Origin: Gilliamella apicola
GTDB taxonomy: Bacteria; Pseudomonadota; Gammaproteobacteria; Enterobacterales; Orbaceae
Assembly (NCBI RefSeq): GCF_003202915.1
Contig: NZ_QGLP01000004.1
Location: forward strand, 496,001 to 560,000
Direction: 5' to 3'
DNA: 64,000 nt
Part shown: in pieces, positions 8,289 to 16,242 of the stretch
Numbering within the stretch: position 1 is the stretch's first letter
How the letters are laid out: every line of letters starts with the position of its first letter
The notes under the pieces: model-generated
Told to the model about the DNA's origin: nothing
What the model saw: only the letters and a program-made list of their open reading frames with translations
Databases searched by the model: none
Made by a program: the position numbers and the translations under genes

Positions 8289-9148
8289 TTAAAATGATTT
8301 TTCAAACACATAATATTTAAAATCCTTAGCTCCCCATGTTTTTTTAAATTGTCTTAATGTATCACTATGTGAAACCCCCAAGTTGATATAATCAATATCT
8401 GAATACTTAGTAATAATATGGAGAGTACTTTATGATTTGGTTTAAATTTCAATGAAACACTATCACTAGCGTTTATCCAATAAAAGATATTATTTTTTGA
8501 TTTTAATATAATACTACCTGATACAATTTTGCCATTATAGTAAGCTAAAAATAGTTCTGCATTTCTTTCATCATTAAGCAAATCTTCGATTAAAAGCAAA
8601 CTGATACAATAATTAGCATTAACTTTTTTCATGGTTTTTATATATAAATCATAAAAAAACATTAATTCACTACGATTATTTTTATTATAACAATGAACTG
8701 TTATTTGATTTTTTTCTGCGCATCTAATACCTGTTCTCACACTACCTTTAAATAAGCGATAACCCAACTCTCTAAACTCTTGCATTACAATTATTTGAGT
8801 AGTCATTTCTGTTTTCAGATACTTATTTAGGTTTTCTACAGAAAGTTCGCAAGAAAAAAGTGGAGGGATTATTATTTTTTTTATGTCTATATCATGGATA
8901 ATTTTTAGATTAAAAATTATTACTTCAAGAACAAAACAACTCTGTGGTGCTGGAAATATACCGCCATAACCTATGACACCAATTTGGTATATTTTATCAA
9001 TTTCATTGTAAAATAGATCAACCTTGTAATTTCTATTTGCAGCATTAATTACTATATTTATATAATTAAATTGAAAATATTTAGTTATGATGTTTTTGAA
9101 ATAATCATCATGGAAACAGCAATGATATGATTGTAGTTTATTTACCAT
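8289..9148 (-). pseudogene. FemAB/GNAT-like acyltransferase with a C-terminal frameshift
   Basis: From ATG 9148 (MVNKLQSYHC, with GGAG upstream) the frame is open through IRCAEKNQITVHCYNK and LAYYNGKIVSGSIILKSKN, typical of peptidoglycan-bridge/GNAT acyltransferases with an AEK plus a central beta-hairpin. After HKVLSILLL the frame is wrong. The +1 frame continues TKYSDIDYINLGVSHSDTL, then LRQFKKTWGAKDFKYYVFEK and a stop at 8289-8291; the FK..WGA ending is characteristic of the family. One small indel near 8430 therefore separates the last 45 residues. The shifted product would lose the end of the acyltransferase fold and is probably inactive. An upstream TTG would add 12 residues but lacks a ribosome site. 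Confidence 0.65.
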
Positions 9149-9410
9149 TCTCCGCTCCATCATTATCAGAAAAATATTTAACAAAACAAATCTATATATA
9201 AAATAGAATTAATTTTCTAAATCATTAATTGTTAATGGATTTAAGTTTAATCAACAAATAATATTTGATATGCTCCATATTTATTTAATTTTTAAGATAA
9301 GAAAGCTATAAATAACTTTTGTTACAAAGAACGAATACATTGATTTATTATTTTTACTATATCAGTTATCTGTTTTATAGTAAATTTTTGTCAATATAAA
9401 AGATCAATCT

Positions 9411-9605
9411 TCAGAGTCCGATCTTGAAAAAGTATTGATCGAACATCTTACAAATTTTCTGCTTGAACTTGGCGACAACTTTGCCTTTTCCGCCCAACAA
9501 TGTAAACTGAGAATTGATGATTATTGCTTCAAAAATAGATTTTACTTTTTTCATCGCCGGCTAAAATGCTTGATACTTATCGAAATACTATTGATAATTG
9601 TTTAG
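9411..9605 (+). pseudogene. Remnant of a YhcG/DUF1016-type PDDEXK nuclease
   Basis: The open stretch SESDLEKVLIEHLTNFLLEL followed by GDNFAFSAQQCKLRIDDYCF and RRLKCLILIE matches the nuclease part of YhcG-like proteins (LE..LI.HL..FLLELG.GFAF...). No start or N-terminal domain remains. The last 40 bp overlap, in another frame, the start of the IS5-type transposase remnant, suggesting the insertion cut the nuclease gene. Confidence 0.6.
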
Positions 9606-9762
9606 ATGAATTTAAAAAGTAGGGGAGATCTGCTACTTATTCTGATCAAGCTATTGAGTGTTGTTTAACAATAAAAGCACTGTTTCAATTCCCGTTATGT
9701 CAACCCATTGGTTTACTTGAGAGTCTATTTTCTTTGGCTAAGCTTAGTTCCGCTGTTTAAGT
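9566..9762 (+). mobile_element. IS5-family transposase N-terminal remnant
   Basis: ATG 9566 gives MLDTYRNTIDNCLDEFKK, an in-frame TAG, and then RSATYSDQAIECCLTIKALF followed by PIGLLESLFSLAKLSSAV. The pattern GR.A.YSD.AIE.CL.....F.LPLRQ..GL..SL..L is the start of IS5-group transposases. Only about 65 codons remain, with a nonsense codon; no catalytic DDE region and no clear terminal inverted repeats were seen. Confidence 0.65.
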
Positions 9763-9801
9763 TGTCTGTTGTATTGTGAGGCTCATTGATGGGGGGGTAT
9801 C

Positions 9802-9990
9802 ATGTGAAGCAACGACTGGACACCACGAAAAGTAGTCTCAGAACTCAGTCAAAAAGGGATCAGACTTGACCAATTGATACGAGATAATCATATTAATATT
9901 AAAAATTTTACAGATTTAGAATCTTGTATAGCAAAAGTTTTAGATATTCCCCTGCAAACTATCTGTCCTTCTCGTTATGATAAAGATTAA
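9802..9990 (+). pseudogene. Ner/Nlp-type phage regulator, stop at codon 2
   Basis: The frame reads ATG TGA AGC AAC GAC TGG, then TPRKVVSELSQKGIRLDQLI, then LDIPLQTICPSRYDKD and a stop. Mu Ner and Nlp/SfsB proteins begin MxSNxxDW and end with an IWPSRY motif, so the TGA replaces a Cys- or Lys-like second codon. These small helix-turn-helix proteins repress transposable-phage or related genes. Without another start codon the product cannot be made; TTG or ATA initiation inside is possible but unsupported. Confidence 0.6.
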
Positions 9991-10109
9991 GTATTCACTT
10001 TTAATCACTTGAATCATCATAGATTTATTTAGCTCTTATCCAACATGAAGCCCGTTTTGTATGTTATTTCTATTTTTTTACACTAAAATCTATTGATGCT
10101 CGCACTATA

Positions 10110-10129
10110 TACTGTATATTTATGCATAT
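10110..10129 (+). promoter_or_regulatory. Remnant LexA (SOS) box upstream of the umuDC remnant
   Basis: TACTGTATAT is a perfect left half of a LexA site. The right half reads TTATGCATAT, so the core is CTG-N10-CAT where the consensus is CTG-N10-CAG. It lies about 70 bp before the UmuD reading frame, where an SOS box is expected for umuDC operons. Confidence 0.5.
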
Positions 10130-10200
10130 TATTTTTTTACCACGATAATTAGAAAAACAGTGGTGATTTTCTTTAAATCAGTTTGTTAGGAGACTTTTTC

Positions 10201-10754
10201 TTGCACGAATCTCGTTGTATTGTGCTTGGTCTTGTTGATACTGCTGTCATTAATCATTTGCCGTTGGTCGATACGCCAGTTAGAGCGGGTTTTCCTTCGC
10301 CTGCTGATGATTATTTAGAGGCAAACTGGATTTAACTGAGCATTTAGTCAAACAACCACTCGTTCCGATGGGAATGCCGGCTTTTAAAATTCTCCCCGCT
10401 ATTCGTAAGCAAGTAACGTTGTTAAGCTCTAATTATGAATTGTATGGTGATATGAGTAAGCGTGTTTTTGATACTGTGCGAGCACATACTTCAGATGTAG
10501 AACTTTATTCTATTGATGAAGCGTTTATTGCGTTAGACGGTTTTTCGGATGTAACGACGCATTGTCAACACATCAGGGCGGTGGTGAAGCATGATACAGG
10601 GATACCCGCCAGTATTGGTATTGCTTCAACTTGAACTTTAGCAAAAGTGGCGCACCATATCGCTAAAAAACAAAGCAGTTATCAAGGTGTCTGCTATTTA
10701 GCAAATGACAGTGGTTTGTTGATTGAAGCTTTAAAGCAGTTTTCGTTGCAGTGA
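10201..10754 (+). pseudogene. UmuD-UmuC deletion fusion (error-prone DNA polymerase V remnant)
   Basis: The first part (SRCIVLGLVDTAVINHLPLV, then VRAGFPSPADDYLEAN) is the N-terminus of UmuD, including the residues around its self-cleavage region. A frameshift leads to LDLTEHLVKQP. The sequence then jumps into UmuC: MGMPAFKILPAIRK, SSNYELYGDMSKRVFD, VELYSIDEAFIALDGF, TGIPASIGIAST. The UmuD catalytic Ser/Lys and the UmuC N-terminal DVNSFYASCE region are missing, so one deletion removed the operon's centre. TGA (10632-10634) replaces the Lys of the T-K-TLAKVA motif. Homology ends at ALKQF, where the fragment meets the antisense relaxase. Confidence 0.85.
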
Positions 10755-11327
10755 ATGTTTAGGTGCGCTTTTAGCTGCATCAAAATTACCACCTAACAAA
10801 TGTGATACAGATGCTTGATCCGCTTTAGTGACGAGTTTGCCAACAACGCCTGAAAGCTCCATTTGTCCCGTGACGAAATAGGTAAATAGTGACCATAATT
10901 CAGCACAATTTGATAACCAATCTAGCAATTTTGAGTCAATTATTTGCCGATATAAAAGTCCCGTGCTAGCGCTGTGTAAACGATATTCACGATTTTTGCG
11001 ATATTTGAAACGATATGCAGCTTTTAAAGGACCATGCCAAGGATGCCATATTAAACCATCTTGGTATTCAACATGAATATCAACCGCGAGCTTGCCAATA
11101 TCATGAATTAAAGCAGCATAAGCAATACCCACTGTCCAAATATCCTCTGAGGCACTTCGTTCTTCAGATGAAACACCAATCGGGAGTAAATAAGATTGGC
11201 GAAACTTTAATGCATATGCCATGATTTCTAGTTCATGTTCAAGCATTCCCTCCAAATACGCATGATGACTCTCTGAAGCAGGAAATTTTTTAACTAATTC
11301 GGCATAACGTTCAATTAGCCTTGCCAT
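10731..11327 (-). pseudogene. MobH-type relaxase (TraI_2/HD domain) fragment of a conjugative element
   Basis: 198 open codons encode the core of the TraI_2 domain of MOBH relaxases: FPASESHHAYLEGMLEHELE (PASE and H..H...G.L.H), then IAYAALIHDIGKLAVDI with the HD pair, WHPWHGPL, and a helical end LGGNFDAAKSAPKHSLQRKLL. These relaxases are carried by SXT/R391 and ICEHin1056-type elements. The normal N-terminus is missing; the sequence meets the 265-bp repeat at about 11330. The C-terminal DNA-processing half is missing at the UmuC junction. The ATG is a chance internal start. It is clear evidence that the island descends from a conjugative element. Confidence 0.8.
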
Positions 11328-11334
11328 GAATAAT

Positions 11335-11600
11335 CCCGCAACATTTTTTTAATGTGTTGAATTATGTAGAACGAGATAGGCGCATTTAATAAAAAATACA
11401 AAATAGTTCGAGTATTTTTAGGTGGACGTTTTGGTACAAGTTCTAAGTGTGGATTGAAATGAATTACTCTGGATAAGCATAAGATTAATGAAAAAATGGA
11501 AATAAAAAAATCCACATAACCTCATGATTACCAAGATTTTAGTGGATTCTATAATATTGCAGTGGATTCTGCCATAAAAATAAATGGCGGAAGCGCAGAG
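11335..11600 (+). repeat. Right copy of the ~265-bp direct repeat, joined to tRNA-Ser
   Basis: Diverged counterpart of 150-420 in the same orientation, running unbroken into the 3' end of tRNA-Ser. The AGTGGATTCT pair (11541-11550, 11561-11570) keeps its 20-bp spacing. The small open frames inside both copies (starting MDFFIS on the minus strand) are similar only because the DNA is; I do not consider them genes. Confidence 0.7.
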
Positions 11601-11672
11601 ATTCGAACTCTGGGAGGGTCGCCCCTCGCCGGTTTTCAAGACCGGTGCTTTCAACCGCTCAGCCACACTTCC
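11585..11672 (-). tRNA. tRNA-Ser(UGA)
   Basis: The minus strand folds as an 88-nt class II tRNA. The acceptor GGAAGTG pairs with CGCTTCC, followed by discriminator G and an encoded CCA. The anticodon loop is CTTGAAA (anticodon TGA), a long variable arm follows, and the T arm carries GTTCGAATC. The 3' end faces the island, which is the expected orientation for a tRNA used as an integration site. Confidence 0.97.
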
Positions 11673-11828
11673 GCAATGGCTGTGCATATTAAAGGAGTCG
11701 GACTTAATTGTAAATAGTTAATTTAATATTTTTTATCGACTGCTTTAATTTTCACCAAATTTAGATGAAATTCAGCAAAACTAGATTGTTTACTCGCCAA
11801 AACTAGTGTTGCAATCTTATTAATCGAG

Positions 11829-11834
11829 TATAAT
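11829..11834 (+). promoter_or_regulatory. Probable -10 box of the tusE/ftsB promoter
   Basis: A perfect TATAAT lies 31 bp before the tusE start, in the gap after tRNA-Ser. No good -35 stands at 16-18 bp; TTGCAA occurs only 14 bp upstream. The call rests on the -10 alone. Confidence 0.35.
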
Positions 11835-11865
11835 ACGCAGCAAATATCAAACAAAGTTTTGCAAA

Positions 11866-12183
11866 ATGTTAAATCAAATAGAAACCGATGAAAAAGGCTA
11901 TCTAAAAAATTGGCAGGATTGGTCTGTTAATTTAGTGCCAGAATTAGCTAGCAAAGAGTCGATTGAATTAACTGATGCTCATTGGGAAGTGATTTTATTT
12001 GTTCGTGATTTTTATTTAGAATATAAAACTTCGCCTGCAATTCGTGCGTTGGTTAAAGCAATGGAGAAAAAATTTGGCCCAGAAAAAGGTAATAGTCGGT
12101 ATTTATATAAATTATTTCCTGATGGTCCTGCTAAACAAGCAACAAAACTTGCGGGCTTACCTAAACCAGTTAAATGTATTTAA
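11866..12183 (+). CDS. tusE: Sulfurtransferase TusE (DsrC-like)
   Basis: 105 residues, the normal length. The family landmarks are [10 protein letters not shown] near 10-20, [16 protein letters not shown] in the middle, and the C-terminal PKPVKCI whose penultimate Cys-104 accepts persulfide sulfur from TusBCD. TusE passes it to MnmA for 2-thiolation of U34 in tRNA Glu, Gln and Lys. tusA, the first member of the relay, is at 54576 in this window. ftsB follows 21 bp downstream. Confidence 0.95.
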   Translation: MLNQIETDEKGYLKNWQDWSVNLVPELASKESIELTDAHWEVILFVRDFYLEYKTSPAIRALVKAMEKKFGPEKGNSRYLYKLFPDGPAKQATKLAGLPKPVKCI

Positions 12184-12204
12184 ATTAAGAGAACAATTAA
12201 ACTC

Positions 12205-12498
12205 ATGATTAGGTGGAAGATCCCCTTTATATTGCTTCTGGTGCTAGGGTATTTGCAGTACTCATTATGGTATGGTAAAAACAATATTTATGATTACCAA
12301 GATAATCTGCAAATGCTTAAAAGTCTGCATCAAGAAAATGATAAACTCAAGGCTCGCAATCAACAGATGATTGCCGAAGTTGACGATTTGCAAAAAGGTT
12401 ATGAAGCAATAGAAGAACGGGCTCGAAGTCATTTGGGTATGGTTAAACCTAATGAGTATTTTTATCGAATAATTATTGATTCCAAAACACAAAAATAA
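12205..12498 (+). CDS. ftsB: Cell division protein FtsB
   Basis: 97 residues with the FtsB layout: a short cytoplasmic start, one membrane helix (about 5-21, IPFILLLVLGYLQYSLW), then a leucine-zipper coiled coil (about 35-70) and the ARSHLGMVKPNEYFYR end that binds FtsL and FtsQ in the divisome. ispD follows 8 bp downstream, the conserved gammaproteobacterial order. Confidence 0.95.
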   Translation: MIRWKIPFILLLVLGYLQYSLWYGKNNIYDYQDNLQMLKSLHQENDKLKARNQQMIAEVDDLQKGYEAIEERARSHLGMVKPNEYFYRIIIDSKTQK

Positions 12499-12506
12499 GG
12501 CATTAC

Positions 12507-13196
12507 GTGACAAATAAAAGTGATATTGTCGCAATCGTTCCTGCCGCAGGAATAGGTTGCCGCATGGAAAGTCAGTTACCTAAACAATATTTAAAGATTG
12601 GTGCAATGACCATTTTGGAACACACTTTACAAAAATTATTAACTCACTCAAAAATCAGTGAGGTAGTAGTGGTTATAAACAAAGAAGATAAGCTTTTTAG
12701 CACACTTGATGTCGCATCAAAAGTTAAGGTAACTTACGGTGGTAAAACGCGTGCCGATTCTGTTTTAGCGGGTTTAAATTTAGTTTCTGAAAATAAGTGG
12801 GCATTAGTCCATGATGCCGCAAGACCTTGTGTTACTCACCAAGACATCACTAAATTGATTAACAGAGTTTTACAAGAAGATAAAGGCGGAATATTAGCAA
12901 TGCCCCTTAGTGATACTATTAAGCAAGCTGATACTAATAATCCAGATATTATTAATCACTCTATCGATCGCACTTATTTATGGGGTGCGGCAACACCACA
13001 GTTATTTAAAGCTGGTGAACTTAAAGCATGTTTAAATAGAGCATTAAATAATCATATAGCAATTACTGATGAAGCTTCGGCGATTGAGTATTGTGGAGGG
13101 CATCCATTATTAGTTGAGTGCCGTCGAGATAACATAAAAATTACTTGCCCAGAAGATTTAAACTTGGCTACATATTATTTAACTAATCAAATTTAA
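12507..13196 (+). CDS. ispD: 2-C-methyl-D-erythritol 4-phosphate cytidylyltransferase IspD
   Basis: 229 residues. The CTP-binding glycine-rich start AIVPAAGIGCRMESQLPKQY is canonical (K27-type lysine in PKQY). LVHDAARPCV and the TPQLF segment are the other family marks. It makes CDP-methylerythritol in the MEP isoprenoid pathway. The reading frame begins GTGAC..., so the initiator is GTG. Adjacent ispF acts two steps later. Confidence 0.95.
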   Translation: MTNKSDIVAIVPAAGIGCRMESQLPKQYLKIGAMTILEHTLQKLLTHSKISEVVVVINKEDKLFSTLDVASKVKVTYGGKTRADSVLAGLNLVSENKWALVHDAARPCVTHQDITKLINRVLQEDKGGILAMPLSDTIKQADTNNPDIINHSIDRTYLWGAATPQLFKAGELKACLNRALNNHIAITDEASAIEYCGGHPLLVECRRDNIKITCPEDLNLATYYLTNQI

Positions 13197-13208
13197 TATA
13201 GGTAGATT

Positions 13209-13682
13209 ATGCGAATAGGTCATGGATTTGATGTACACAAATTTGGTGGTGAAGGACCAATTATCTTAGGTGGCGTAACTATTCCTTATCAATATGGACT
13301 TATTGCGCATTCTGATGGTGATGTGGTATTACACGCCATTACCGATGCTTTAATCGGCGCATTGGCTTTAGGCGATATTGGTAAACTATTTCCTGATAGC
13401 GATCCAAAATACCGAGGTATAAACAGTCGTTTACTATTACAAGAAGTTTACCAAATTATTCAATCTAAAGATTATCAATTAGTAAATTTAGATACGACCA
13501 TTATTGCGCAAGAACCCAAAATGAGGCCTCATGTAGATCAGATGCGAGTTAATATTGCCGAAGATTTAAAAGTGCATTTTGACCAAATTAGCGTTAAAGC
13601 AACCACCACAGAACAACTGGGCTTCACTGGTCGTAAAGAAGGGATAGCTTGTGAAGCGGTAGTATTATTAGCAAAAAAGTAA
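13209..13682 (+). CDS. ispF: 2-C-methyl-D-erythritol 2,4-cyclodiphosphate synthase IspF
   Basis: 157 residues. Metal ligands are in [13 protein letters not shown] (Asp-8, His-10) and the [13 protein letters not shown] segment. [12 protein letters not shown] and [20 protein letters not shown] complete the signature. It cyclises CDP-ME 2-phosphate in the MEP pathway and works as a trimer. The ribosome site overlaps the 12-bp gap after ispD. Confidence 0.96.
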   Translation: MRIGHGFDVHKFGGEGPIILGGVTIPYQYGLIAHSDGDVVLHAITDALIGALALGDIGKLFPDSDPKYRGINSRLLLQEVYQIIQSKDYQLVNLDTTIIAQEPKMRPHVDQMRVNIAEDLKVHFDQISVKATTTEQLGFTGRKEGIACEAVVLLAKK

Positions 13683-13709
13683 ATACAAAATTAACGATAG
13701 GCAATATAA

Positions 13710-14732
13710 GTGTTAGCAGAACTTAATTATTTTTATGGTAAACCTACAGTTCATGGTTTATATAAACAGCAATATGAAGATTTCTTAGTTATTGAAGAGC
13801 TCGGTTTTGATCTTACCGGTGAAGGTGAGCATATTTTAGTTTATTTAGAAAAAAAAGATTGCAACACGGTTTATGTCGCTGAACAGTTAGCTAAATATGT
13901 TGGTATTTCCGCTAAAAATGTAAGTTATGCAGGCCTTAAAGATCGCCAAGCAGTCACTCAGCAATGGTTTAGTCTACATATGCCAGGTAAAGAAACCCCC
14001 GATTTTTCACAGTTTGATTTAACTGGTTGTAGAATTTTGCAAATTAATCGCCATAATAAAAAATTGAAAATAGGGGCTTTAAAAGGTAATCGCTTTAAAA
14101 TTATTTTAAGAAACTTGAGTAATAAACAAGCGATCGAACCAAAATTAAACTTAATCAAACAATATGGTGTTCCTAATTATTTTGGTGAACAACGATTTGG
14201 ACGAGAACAAAATAACATCACTCAAGCGATAAAATGGGCAAGTGGTGAAATTTCAGTTAAAGACCGTAAAAAGAGAAGTTTTTATCTTTCTGCCGCGCGC
14301 AGTGCTATTTTTAATCAAATAGTAAGCCAAAGAATTGAACAAAATATTCAGCAAACCGTGCTTGATGGTGATATATTACAGTTATCTAAAAGTAATAGTT
14401 GGTTTGTGTCTAGCACAGAAGAATTACCACTGTTACAACAACGTTTGCAAAATGGCGAAATTAATATTACTGCGCCAATGGTTGGCGATTCACCATTGGG
14501 CACCACATCAGTTGCTTTAGAATTTGAAACAAATTGTTTAAAACGTTGGTCTTGTTTTGAAGAATTATTTAAAAAAGAACGAATGGCAACAATAAGGCGT
14601 TCAATATTATTGCGCCCCGAACAGCTTGATTGGCAATGGATTAGCGGAAATGATATTGAGATCAGTTTCTATTTGCCTTCTGGTTGTTATGCTACAAGTG
14701 TTTTACGCGAATTGATAATTGGAAAAGAGTAA
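13710..14732 (+). CDS. truD: tRNA pseudouridine(13) synthase TruD
   Basis: 340 residues, full length. The catalytic aspartate is in [31 protein letters not shown] marks the TRUD insertion domain. It isomerises U13 in tRNA-Glu. The start is GTG at 13710. The stop overlaps the pcm start (TAATG), so the two are translationally coupled; in E. coli surE sits between them. Confidence 0.95.
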   Translation: MLAELNYFYGKPTVHGLYKQQYEDFLVIEELGFDLTGEGEHILVYLEKKDCNTVYVAEQLAKYVGISAKNVSYAGLKDRQAVTQQWFSLHMPGKETPDFSQFDLTGCRILQINRHNKKLKIGALKGNRFKIILRNLSNKQAIEPKLNLIKQYGVPNYFGEQRFGREQNNITQAIKWASGEISVKDRKKRSFYLSAARSAIFNQIVSQRIEQNIQQTVLDGDILQLSKSNSWFVSSTEELPLLQQRLQNGEINITAPMVGDSPLGTTSVALEFETNCLKRWSCFEELFKKERMATIRRSILLRPEQLDWQWISGNDIEISFYLPSGCYATSVLRELIIGKE

Positions 14733-15358
14733 TGCAAAGTTCAAAAATGCAGACTTTGATTAAGTTATTGCGCCAGCAAGGAATAAAAGATGATCGTGTT
14801 TTAGATGCTATAGCTTCGATACCGCGTGAAAATTTTGTTGATGAAGCGCTTTCTCATCAAGCTTATGATAACCGTTCTTTACCAATAGGTAGCGGTCAAA
14901 CTATCTCTCAACCTTATATCGTTGCAAAAATGACTGAATTATTAAGGTTAACACCGAGTGCCAAAGTGCTTGAAATTGGTACCGGCTCAGGATACCAAAC
15001 TGCTGTGTTAGCTAAGTTAGTTGACCATGTTTGCTCAGTGGAAAGAATAAAAAGTTTACAATGGAATACTAAGCGACGGTTAAAGCAACTCGATATTCAT
15101 AATATTTCAACTCGTCATGGTAATGGTTGGCAAGGTTGGCCAGAACGCGGGCCCTTTGATGGTATAATTGTCACCGCAGCACCAGCTGAAGTACCACAAA
15201 ATCTTCTAACACAATTGGCCGATAAAGGACGATTAGTAATACCTGTGGGTAAAAATAAACAAACATTACAGCTAATCGAACGCAATGGTGATAATTTTAT
15301 TACTAAAAATATGGGTGAAGTAAAATTTGTTCCTCTTATTGATGGAGATATTGAATAA
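14732..15358 (+). CDS. pcm: Protein-L-isoaspartate O-methyltransferase
   Basis: 208 residues from ATG 14732, the same length as E. coli Pcm. The longer open frame from 14684 overlaps truD and adds nothing. Motif [17 protein letters not shown], the SAM-binding [16 protein letters not shown], and [11 protein letters not shown] are diagnostic. It methylates isoaspartyl residues so that they can revert to aspartate. It is followed by a hairpin at 15361. Confidence 0.95.
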   Translation: MQSSKMQTLIKLLRQQGIKDDRVLDAIASIPRENFVDEALSHQAYDNRSLPIGSGQTISQPYIVAKMTELLRLTPSAKVLEIGTGSGYQTAVLAKLVDHVCSVERIKSLQWNTKRRLKQLDIHNISTRHGNGWQGWPERGPFDGIIVTAAPAEVPQNLLTQLADKGRLVIPVGKNKQTLQLIERNGDNFITKNMGEVKFVPLIDGDIE

Positions 15359-15360
15359 AT

Positions 15361-15383
15361 AGCCACCAAATATATTGGTGGCT
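15361..15383. terminator. Bidirectional terminator between pcm and the BKACE gene
   Basis: Perfect 9-bp stem AGCCACCAA / TTGGTGGCT around ATATA, between two convergent genes. The plus side continues TCTATC and the minus side TTTATTCAA, so the U-tracts are weak. Confidence 0.6.
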
Positions 15384-15404
15384 TCTATCACTTATCATTT
15401 ATCC

Positions 15405-16229
15405 TTAATTTAGGCTAAGTATTTTTCTCGCTTCGTTTGGCGTAGCGGGTTGTTTTCCAGCCTCTTTAATTATGCGAACTGCTCTTTCGACAAATTGACT
15501 ATTCGATTTAGCTAGTTCTCCTTTCGCATAATAGATATTATCTTCCATACCTATACGAATATTACCACCCATTGCGATAGTAGCTAAAAGAATAGGTAAA
15601 TGGTTAGCACCGATACCAAATGCTGACCATGTACAGTCACTTGGTAATAAGTTTTTCAAAAAGACAAGATTTTCAATTGTTGCCGCTATACCTCCAGGCG
15701 CTCCCATGCAAAGTTGGAAATGTAATGGTGCTTTCAATACCCCTTTTTTTAGATAATACAGTGCATTATAAATAAAGCTTGCATCAAATACTTCAATTTC
15801 TGGTTTGACATTCTGCTCTTGCATATAATGCCCAAGCTTTTCTAAAAATGGTGGCGTGTTATAGAAAACAGTTGAGTTCATCCAATTCATCGTTCCACAA
15901 TCGTACGATGCCATTTCAGGTTTTACTTTGGATAAATGGATCATTCTTGTCTCATCAGTAGCATTAAGATCTCCAGAAGTTGTGCAATTAATAATAATAT
16001 CGCAACCAGTTTGGCGAATTAATGAAACTGTCTCTTCAAATTTTTCAGCACTCATTGTGCCTTGACCATTTTCATCTCGCATATGAAGATGAGCAACTGC
16101 CGCACCAGCTTTCCAACATTTGTAGACATCATCAGCAATTTCTTTTGGTGTCATAGGTATTGCTTGATTATGTTCCTTAGTGGGAAATGCACCTGTAGTT
16201 GCAACAGTTATAATAACTTTGTCATTCAT
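15405..16229 (-). CDS. BKACE (DUF849) beta-keto acid cleavage enzyme
   Basis: 274 residues. It belongs to the family typified by 3-keto-5-aminohexanoate cleavage enzyme, which condenses a beta-keto acid with acetyl-CoA to yield acetoacetate and a new acyl-CoA. The zinc ligands are visible: AVAHLHMRDENG gives His-47 and His-49, and GMEDN gives Glu-229. CTTSGDLNA and MGAPGGI are further family motifs. It is the last gene of a minus-strand operon with an MFS permease 13 bp upstream and a cyclase-family hydrolase before that. The side chain it accepts cannot be read from the sequence. Confidence 0.88.
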   Translation of the reverse strand: MNDKVIITVATTGAFPTKEHNQAIPMTPKEIADDVYKCWKAGAAVAHLHMRDENGQGTMSAEKFEETVSLIRQTGCDIIINCTTSGDLNATDETRMIHLSKVKPEMASYDCGTMNWMNSTVFYNTPPFLEKLGHYMQEQNVKPEIEVFDASFIYNALYYLKKGVLKAPLHFQLCMGAPGGIAATIENLVFLKNLLPSDCTWSAFGIGANHLPILLATIAMGGNIRIGMEDNIYYAKGELAKSNSQFVERAVRIIKEAGKQPATPNEARKILSLN

Positions 16230-16242
16230 AATTTAAATCCTT

